From contig NZ_JAPHAV010000001.1 in assembly GCF_026241335.1 (NCBI RefSeq), positions 496,001 through 560,000 on the forward strand: DNA of 64,000 bases. The letters run 5' to 3'. Shown here one piece after another: positions 58,305-64,000 of the stretch. Numbering within the stretch: the stretch's first letter is position 1; each line of letters opens with the position of its first letter. The position numbers were made by a program, and so were the translations under genes. The notes under the pieces are model-generated. The model made no database searches. It saw only the letters and a program-made list of their open reading frames with translations, and was not told the DNA's origin. Source of the DNA: Ochrobactrum chromiisoli. Its GTDB lineage: Bacteria > Pseudomonadota > Alphaproteobacteria > Rhizobiales > Rhizobiaceae.

Positions 58305-59163
58305 GCTTGCGATAAATGATACGGATGTGTTCGAGGCCTTGCGGCCTCGGCTCATTCGCATTGCCTATCGTATGGTTGGCACCCATGCCGAAGCCGAAGA
58401 CATTGTGCAGGATGCATGGTTGCGCTGGAGTGCTGCGGATCGGGCAACCATCCGTGAGCCGCAGGGCTGGCTCACGCGCGTGGTCAGCCGTCTAGCGCTC
58501 GACCATCTGAAATCTGCCCGTGTGCGGCGCGAGACTTATCCCGGCACATGGTTGCCTGAACCCCTTGTCGAGCATGAGGAAGATCACAGCGATGACATCA
58601 CGCTGACACTGATGTTGGCGCTCGACCGTCTGTCGCCGCTGGAGCGGGCAGCATTTCTCTTGCATGACGTGTTCGATATGGGTTTTGACGAGGTTGCGCG
58701 CGTGCTTGATCGCGATGCTGTGGCCTGTCGCCAGTTGGCTAGCCGCGCACGCAGCCATGTCCGGCAGGAGAAGACACGGTTCTCCATGCCCGAGGATCGT
58801 GGGCGCACACTTGCCGAGGCTTTCTTTCAGGCGTCCCGCAGCGGTGACATGACGGCGCTGAAAGGTCTTCTCGCGGAAGATGTCGTGATGTATTCCGATG
58901 GCGGCGGTATCCGCAATGCGGCGCTGAACCCGATATATGGGCGTGAAAAGATTATGCGGCTTTATGAAGGGATCGCTCGAAAGGCTTGTGGGCAGGTGCC
59001 TGCCATCCATCATTTCGCGCTGTTTGATGGTTTGCCCGGCCATATGAGCCTTGAAGCAGATGGTTTGCCGCAAGTGGCAGCTCTTCAGATCGAAGCCGGG
59101 CTAGTCCAAACGATCTATCTGATCCGAAATCCGCAGAAGCTGACGCATCTGCGGATGGAGTAA
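58288..59163 (+). CDS. ECF41-type RNA polymerase sigma factor
   Basis: The 291-aa protein has sigma region 2 (LIRIAYRMVGTHAEAEDIVQDAWLRW), region 4 (LSPLERAAFLLHDVFDMGFDEVARVL) and a C-terminal SnoaL-like extension with YSDGGGIRNAAL and RNPQKLTHL. The last two match the DGGGK and NPDKL motifs of ECF41 factors, which replace an anti-sigma factor. ATG at 58288 lies inside the upstream gene; a longer frame from 58234 has no family support. Confidence 0.9.
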   Translation: MQPSPELAINDTDVFEALRPRLIRIAYRMVGTHAEAEDIVQDAWLRWSAADRATIREPQGWLTRVVSRLALDHLKSARVRRETYPGTWLPEPLVEHEEDHSDDITLTLMLALDRLSPLERAAFLLHDVFDMGFDEVARVLDRDAVACRQLASRARSHVRQEKTRFSMPEDRGRTLAEAFFQASRSGDMTALKGLLAEDVVMYSDGGGIRNAALNPIYGREKIMRLYEGIARKACGQVPAIHHFALFDGLPGHMSLEADGLPQVAALQIEAGLVQTIYLIRNPQKLTHLRME

Positions 59164-59171
59164 GGGGTTGA

Positions 59172-60749
59172 TCAGGCTTTATCGCGCACCTGATAATCCT
59201 TGATCGTGTCAAAGCGGATTGCCTTCCAACGCTCGGCTTCATAGTTGAGCGAGAAGCCGTTCTGCGCGAGAAATACCGGATCATTGTCGAGATCATGCGC
59301 AATGTCGGCGCGGTGTGCGGCAATGAAGCGGTCGAGTTCTGCCGGATCATCTGCCGAAATCCAACGGCAAATCGAGAAACGCGACATTTCAAAGCCAACG
59401 GGCAGAGAATATTCGATCTTGAGACGTTCGGTCAGAACATCAATTTGCAGCGCGCCAACCACGCCGACAATTGCCGGTGAACCATCATCCGGCACGAAGA
59501 GCTGCACGACGCCTTCTTCCGCCATCTGCTGAAGCGCTTCACGCAGTTTCTTTGCCTTCATTGCATCATCAAGCCGGACGCGGCGCAGGATTTCCGGTGC
59601 GAAGTTTGGCACGCCGCGGAACAGGATATCTTCCCCCTCGGTCAGCGTGTCGCCAATACGCAATGTGCCATGGTTCGGGATGCCCACAACATCGCCCGCA
59701 AAGGCTTCGTCAGCAATCTGGCGGGAGCGTGCAAAGAAGAATTGCGGCGCAGACAGGCTCATCGGCTTGCCTGTACGCACCAGCTTGGCCTTCATGCCGC
59801 GTGACAGCTTGCCCGAACAGACGCGCAGGAAGGCAATACGGTCACGGTGGTTCGGGTCCATATTGGCCTGAATTTTGAACACAAAGCCGGTCATCTTGTC
59901 TTCGGTCGCACCGACCATGCGGGTGTCGGCCTGCTGATCGCGTGGGGAAGGGCCGAAGTCGCAGAAGGCTTCGATCAGATCGCGCACGCCGTAATTTTTG
60001 AGTGCCGAACCGAAATAAACCGGCGTCATGTGGCCTTCACGGAAGGACGCAAGATCAAACGGGCGGCAGACGCCGCGCGCAAGTTCCACACTTTCAATCC
60101 ATGCTTCGCGTTCATTTTCAGGCAGAAGCTTCGCGGCTTCTTCCGGTCCGCTGACCTTGGTGGGGTGCTCTTCGGCATCTTTCTGGCGCACGGTATCGTT
60201 GTGTAGGTCATAAGTGCCGGCAAAGCTTTTGCCCGAACCGATAGGCCAGGTGATCGGCGCTGTATCAAGCGCCAGCTTTTCTTCAATTTCATCAAGGATT
60301 TCGAGTGGATCGCGTGCTTCGCGGTCCATCTTGTTGATGAAGGTGACAATTGGAATGTCACGCATACGGCACACTTCAAAGAGCTTCAGCGTGCGTGGTT
60401 CAATGCCCTTTGCGGCATCGATGACCATGACGGCAGAATCCACAGCGGTCAGCGTGCGATAGGTGTCGTCGGCAAAATCTTCGTGGCCCGGCGTATCGAG
60501 CAGGTTGAAGATGCAATCCTTATACTCAAATGTCATTACCGAAGTGACAACGGAGATACCGCGGTCGCGTTCGATGTTCATCCAGTCCGAACGGGTCTGG
60601 ATGCGATCCTTTTTGGCTTTCACTTCACCGGCGAGCTGGATGGCGCCACCAAACAGCAGCAGCTTTTCGGTCAGCGTGGTTTTACCAGCATCCGGGTGCG
60701 CGATGATCGCGAAGGTACGGCGCTTTGAAACAGGATGATCAGCGGGCAT
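59172..60749 (-). CDS. prfC: Peptide chain release factor 3
   Basis: The 525-aa GTPase recycles RF1/RF2 after termination. The G1 motif AHPDAGKTT, G3 DTPGHEDF and G4 NKMD are all present, and the length is typical. ATG at 60749 (MPADHPVSKRR) is chosen; the frame runs 13 codons further upstream without homology. It is convergent with the sigma-factor gene. Confidence 0.95.
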   Translation of the reverse strand: MPADHPVSKRRTFAIIAHPDAGKTTLTEKLLLFGGAIQLAGEVKAKKDRIQTRSDWMNIERDRGISVVTSVMTFEYKDCIFNLLDTPGHEDFADDTYRTLTAVDSAVMVIDAAKGIEPRTLKLFEVCRMRDIPIVTFINKMDREARDPLEILDEIEEKLALDTAPITWPIGSGKSFAGTYDLHNDTVRQKDAEEHPTKVSGPEEAAKLLPENEREAWIESVELARGVCRPFDLASFREGHMTPVYFGSALKNYGVRDLIEAFCDFGPSPRDQQADTRMVGATEDKMTGFVFKIQANMDPNHRDRIAFLRVCSGKLSRGMKAKLVRTGKPMSLSAPQFFFARSRQIADEAFAGDVVGIPNHGTLRIGDTLTEGEDILFRGVPNFAPEILRRVRLDDAMKAKKLREALQQMAEEGVVQLFVPDDGSPAIVGVVGALQIDVLTERLKIEYSLPVGFEMSRFSICRWISADDPAELDRFIAAHRADIAHDLDNDPVFLAQNGFSLNYEAERWKAIRFDTIKDYQVRDKA

Positions 60750-60850
60750 GAAGAAACTCGTAATGGCAAAGGGTGGGCGGCGCGACACGCAGCTGCGAAG
60801 ATTGTGCGCAGCATCTAGCAGTCCTTGATGAAAAGGTCGAGTTGAAATGA

Positions 60851-60877
60851 AAAAGCGGCGTGGGATACGCCGCTTTT
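60851..60877 (-). terminator. Terminator of the hdeD gene
   Basis: A perfect 11-bp stem (AAAAGCGGCGT at 60851-60861, complement at 60867-60877), loop GGGAT, followed on the minus strand by a T-rich run. Confidence 0.88.
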
Positions 60878-60897
60878 GAGGCTTTCGCGTTCAGATT

Positions 60898-61458
60898 TTA
60901 GCGCTTGATGCCAAGACCGAAAGCAATGAACGACCAGCCCTGGAAGATCAGATCGATTGCGAGAAAAAGGCCGAGAATGAACAGGCTATTGACCGGCCAC
61001 TGAAATGCGATGACCAATCCGGCAAGTGCGGTGACAACGCCTGCCGCAACAATCCAGCCCCAACCGGCGGCAGGTTTTGACTGAAAGCCCATCCAGATAC
61101 GGAAAATACCTGCACCGAGAAGGGCTGCTGCAAGCAGGAATGTCAGAACGCCAGCGGCCAGAATTGGATTGATAAAGGCAACGATTCCAGCTGCGGCATA
61201 GAGCAGACCACTCAAGAGCCAGAAGAAAAAGCTTCCCCAGCTTTTCACGCCGAATGCGTGGATGATTTCAATCACACCCGCAGTCAGCATCATAATGCCA
61301 ACGTAATAAACGGAGACGACCGTTGCCAGAACGAGATTGCCGAACGCAATGCCACCAAGAATGAGCAATGCAACGCCAAGTGCGACAAACCAGCCCCATT
61401 TGGACGAAAGTTCGCTCGGAAGATTTGCCGGATTAAAATTACTCTGAGTTGTTGCCAT
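60898..61458 (-). CDS. HdeD-family (DUF308) membrane protein
   Basis: The 186-aa protein has about six transmembrane segments in three repeated pairs (WGWFVALGVALLILGGIAF; GLLYAAAGIVAFINPILAAG; LAGLVIAFQWPV). HdeD is linked to acid resistance in E. coli; the molecular role is unclear. It is monocistronic with its own terminator. Confidence 0.9.
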   Translation of the reverse strand: MATTQSNFNPANLPSELSSKWGWFVALGVALLILGGIAFGNLVLATVVSVYYVGIMMLTAGVIEIIHAFGVKSWGSFFFWLLSGLLYAAAGIVAFINPILAAGVLTFLLAAALLGAGIFRIWMGFQSKPAAGWGWIVAAGVVTALAGLVIAFQWPVNSLFILGLFLAIDLIFQGWSFIAFGLGIKR

Positions 61459-61623
61459 GTGATGTCCCTCTAATTTCCAGTCCCGCCGCTAATATAAAGG
61501 AAAACATTCGGTTGAACAGTGGTCCTAAAAGAGTTTGGGCAGATCGAGAAAACATTGTTGGCTGATCGGCGGTTCCACTATATCTCTTGGCTGTTGCGTT
61601 GATTTATGGGGTAAGGTCAGGTC

Positions 61624-63081
61624 ATGTTTGATATTCTTTCGCACTATTGGCCACATATCCTCGCCGCCGTGTCCATAATCCTGGGCACGATAGCTGCCAT
61701 CCATGCAACGCTTACCAAAGACGAGGTGCGCACTGCGCTTGGCTGGGTTGGTGTTATTGTGCTTTCGCCGATCGTTGGAGCGGTCGTGTATGCCTTGGCG
61801 GGCGTCAACCGCATCAGGCGTAGCACGCTTGGCCATCAGCGCGACATGGGCAATATCGCGCTTTATCACCTGTCGCATTTCGATACGACCAATGATCGTG
61901 TTCGTGCAGCCTTTGGCCAACAATTTGGCGCGATGAAAATTCTCGGCGACACCGTCAGCCTTTATGATTTCACCAGTGGCAACACCATTCAAATGCTGGA
62001 AACCGGCGACGAAGCCTATGCGCAAATGCTTGAAGCCATTGGCAAAGCCGAGCGCAGCATTATGCTCGAAACCTATATTTTTGATCGCGATGCCATTGGC
62101 CAGCAATTTGCCGATGCTCTGGAGAATGCGGTTAAACGGGGTGTGGAAGTTCGCGTTCTGGTCGATGCAGTCGGTGCGCGCTATTCCATTCCAAGCATTG
62201 TCGGCCTTTTGAAGCAAAAAAATATCGCCGTTGATGTGTTCAATGGCAACATCATCATGGGGCTGCGTCTGCCTTATGCGAATTTGCGCACACACCGTAA
62301 GATACTGATCATTGACGGCAAGCTTGCCTTTACCGGCGGCATGAATATTCGCGGTGCTTTCGTGCAGGCCATTGCTGGCGACGCGGTGGCCTTTGACACG
62401 CATTTTCGCGTCGAAGGCCCGGCGATCGCTGATTTGTTTCATGTGGCTTCCGAGGATTGGCGCTTTGCAACGGGCGAGTTGCTGACGGGTGACGCATGGA
62501 GCATTGCCGCGCCCAAGGATCCGCCTGGAACGGGCAAGCTTATCCGCATTGTCGGGTCGGGGCCGGACAAGAATATTGAAACCAACCATCGCATGATGAT
62601 GGGTGCGTTTTCGGTTGCACAGGAGCATATCCTGATTATGTCACCCTATCTTCTGCCGGATCGTGAATTGATCAGTGCGCTGGTCACAGCGGCACGACGT
62701 GGCGTATCGGTCGATGTGGTTGTGCCGGGTGTCAATAATCTCAAGCTGGTGGATCGTGCCATGCGTGCACAGTTCGATCAGCTGCTTCAGGGCGGCTGCC
62801 GCATCTGGCGCGCGGGCGGCGCTTTCAATCACTCCAAGCTCATGACCATTGATAGCGCCTGGTCTTATGTCGGTTCATCCAATCTGGATGCGCGTTCGCT
62901 TCGGCTGAATTTTGAGATCGATATGGAAATTCTGGATCGGGACATAGCCCTTCAGGTAGAAGAAAGAATCGGAAAAGCGATCGAAACCAGCCGTGAAGTG
63001 AACCTTGCGCGCCTCAAAAGTCGCCCATTTTATGAGCGGCTGATTGATCGTATTATTTGGCTCGGGTCGCCTTATCTTTAG
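61624..63081 (+). CDS. cls: Cardiolipin synthase (phospholipase D family)
   Basis: The 485-aa enzyme has two N-terminal membrane segments and two HKD motifs (THRKILIIDGKLAFTGG, about 225; NHSKLMTIDSAWSYVGSSN, about 405). It joins two phosphatidylglycerols to form cardiolipin. Length and layout match bacterial Cls. Confidence 0.94.
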   Translation: MFDILSHYWPHILAAVSIILGTIAAIHATLTKDEVRTALGWVGVIVLSPIVGAVVYALAGVNRIRRSTLGHQRDMGNIALYHLSHFDTTNDRVRAAFGQQFGAMKILGDTVSLYDFTSGNTIQMLETGDEAYAQMLEAIGKAERSIMLETYIFDRDAIGQQFADALENAVKRGVEVRVLVDAVGARYSIPSIVGLLKQKNIAVDVFNGNIIMGLRLPYANLRTHRKILIIDGKLAFTGGMNIRGAFVQAIAGDAVAFDTHFRVEGPAIADLFHVASEDWRFATGELLTGDAWSIAAPKDPPGTGKLIRIVGSGPDKNIETNHRMMMGAFSVAQEHILIMSPYLLPDRELISALVTAARRGVSVDVVVPGVNNLKLVDRAMRAQFDQLLQGGCRIWRAGGAFNHSKLMTIDSAWSYVGSSNLDARSLRLNFEIDMEILDRDIALQVEERIGKAIETSREVNLARLKSRPFYERLIDRIIWLGSPYL

Positions 63082-63358
63082 AGCATTTCCAGCAAAAGTG
63101 CGTAGCGGTTTTGCGTAGGATAATGCGTGAGCAAAAGAGCATTTCCAGCAAAAGTGCGTAGCGGTTTTGCGTAGGATAATGCGTGAGCAAAAGAGCATTT
63201 CCAGCAAAAGTGCGCAGCGGTTTTGCGCAGGATAATGCGTGAGCAAAAGAGCATTTCCAGCAAAAGTGCGTAGCGGCTTTTGCGCAGGATAATGCGTGAG
63301 CAAAAGAGCATTTCCAGCAAAAGTGCGTAGCGGTTTTGCGCGGAATAATGCGTGAAAA
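63081..63358. repeat. Five tandem copies of a 56-57 bp repeat
   Basis: Units begin with GAGCATTTCC at 63081, 63137, 63193, 63249 and 63306 (period 56, 56, 56, 57). Each contains AGCAAAAGTGCG and GCGGTTTTGCG, which can pair as a hairpin, and ends GCGTGAGCAAAA. The fourth copy has one extra base and the last copy is the most divergent. Long frames through the array on the minus strand are artefacts. It fills most of the gap after cls. Confidence 0.92.
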
Positions 63359-63404
63359 CAACAGGCAAAGCATTTTCAATGCTTCAATCGAAACAGGAAA
63401 CACT

Positions 63405-64000
63405 TTAGGTCTCAAGAGTAGAATTGCTGGTCAGCAGTGACGGGTTGAATTCTTCCAGAAGGTGTGTGGCTGTCTTGAGGTCAAGATGGGCTTTGATTGG
63501 CAGATGATCCGATGCGATGCGTGCAAGCGGCGTGTTGTGCACTTCTACAGATGTCACCAGATTATGCGGCGTTCCCAGAACGCGATCCAGTGCAAAGACC
63601 GGAAAACGCGAGGGGAAGCTTGGCACGGCGGTCGCGACATGGTTGAAGGTCGGCATCAATGAGGCCAGCGATGAACGTTTGCCGATACGCCATTCATTGA
63701 GATCGCCAATCAACAGCGTCGGCAGCGTATCGGCTTCCTGCAAGGCGGAGAGGATGCTTTCGGCCTGCTGTTCGCGCGACCGTTTCAAAAGTCCCAAATG
63801 GGCCGCGATGACCCGCAACGGACCTGTGGCAAATTGCAGATCGGCAACCAGTGCACCGCGCGGTTCTACGCCGGGCAGCGATAATTGCCGGACATTGCGC
63901 ACCACACCTTCGCGAAACAGCAACACATTGCCATGCCAGCCATGGCCTTTGGGCATGGTTGAGGTGATGGGGACCGGCACAAGGCCGTGCCGCTTTTCGA
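63405..64000 (-). CDS. Endonuclease/exonuclease/phosphatase family protein (5' end outside window)
   Basis: The frame stays open to the right edge (residues EKRHGL precede the first candidate start, a GTG at 63980), so the N-terminus is missing. Visible motifs are HGWHGNVLLFRE, AAHLGL, LIGDLNEW and SDHLPIKA, the catalytic aspartate and histidine sites of DNase I-like phosphodiesterases. The substrate may be a lipid, nucleic acid or sugar phosphate. Its stop lies just beyond the tandem repeats. Confidence 0.85.
   Translation of the reverse strand, partial: EKRHGLVPVPITSTMPKGHGWHGNVLLFREGVVRNVRQLSLPGVEPRGALVADLQFATGPLRVIAAHLGLLKRSREQQAESILSALQEADTLPTLLIGDLNEWRIGKRSSLASLMPTFNHVATAVPSFPSRFPVFALDRVLGTPHNLVTSVEVHNTPLARIASDHLPIKAHLDLKTATHLLEEFNPSLLTSNSTLET

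Noticed and set aside
63081-63358. Possible CRISPR array
   Set aside because: The units are contiguous tandem copies with no unique spacers, and no cas genes are present.
63053-63415. Repetitive minus-strand frames with HFCWKCSFAHAL-type units
   Set aside because: They arise from the tandem 56-57 bp DNA repeat. Frames overlap in more than one register and have no ribosome site.

Overview
The window looks like chromosomal DNA of an alphaproteobacterium in the Brucellaceae (Ochrobactrum/Brucella group). This rests on gene content and order: ubiE-ubiB-coaBC, hisD-UPF0262-phosphatase-infA-maf-yacG, soxBDAG, and intergenic repeats built on AGCATTTCC. No database search was run, so the genus is an inference.

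Layout. 1-4.2 kb: the end of a copper-exporting ATPase, a membrane PQQ glucose dehydrogenase and a CueR-type regulator. 4.3-8.1 kb: a four-gene osmoprotectant ABC importer on the minus strand. 8.2-9.5 kb: glutamate dehydrogenase, divergent from 9.8-14.9 kb, the heterotetrameric sarcosine oxidase operon soxBDAG. 15-29.5 kb: a large sugar locus. Its core is the non-phosphorylative L-fucose route: ABC sugar importer, mutarotase, fuconolactonase-like amidohydrolase, L-fuconate dehydratase, 2-keto-3-deoxy-fuconate dehydrogenase and a FAH-type diketo-acid hydrolase, with an IclR regulator. Woven into it are genes the textbook pathway does not need: a CaiB/BaiF CoA-transferase, a solute-binding-protein homologue with no signal peptide, a MaoC hydratase, a second enolase-superfamily enzyme and a Gfo/Idh/MocA oxidoreductase. 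29.6-37.2 kb: ordinary chromosome (DUF992 protein, tRNA-Phe, yacG, maf, infA, LMW phosphatase, UPF0262, hisD, DUF2948, murA, tRNA-Thr).

37.2-50.4 kb is an integrated genomic island of about 13.1 kb. It sits at the 3' end of tRNA-Thr(GGT), starts with a tyrosine integrase, and ends in a 34-bp imperfect copy (32/34) of the tRNA 3' end. An 11-bp repeat lies about 60 bp inside each end. Cargo: a type I restriction-modification system (hsdM-hsdS-hsdR), a two-gene unit of unknown function with zinc-finger and HTH features, a serine resolvase, and a 422-aa zinc-ribbon protein of unknown function beside a long imperfect inverted repeat.

50.7-64 kb returns to chromosome: tRNA-Ser, msrA, a GNAT protein, slyX, upp, ubiE, ubiB, a coaBC gene whose product carries an N-terminal ribbon-helix-helix domain, an AhpD-like protein overlapping an ECF41-type sigma factor, prfC, hdeD, cardiolipin synthase, five tandem copies of a 56-57 bp repeat, and a truncated endonuclease/exonuclease/phosphatase gene at the right edge.

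The points most worth following are the unknown island cargo, the signal-less binding protein plus CoA-transferase pair in the fucose locus, and the RHH-CoaBC fusion.
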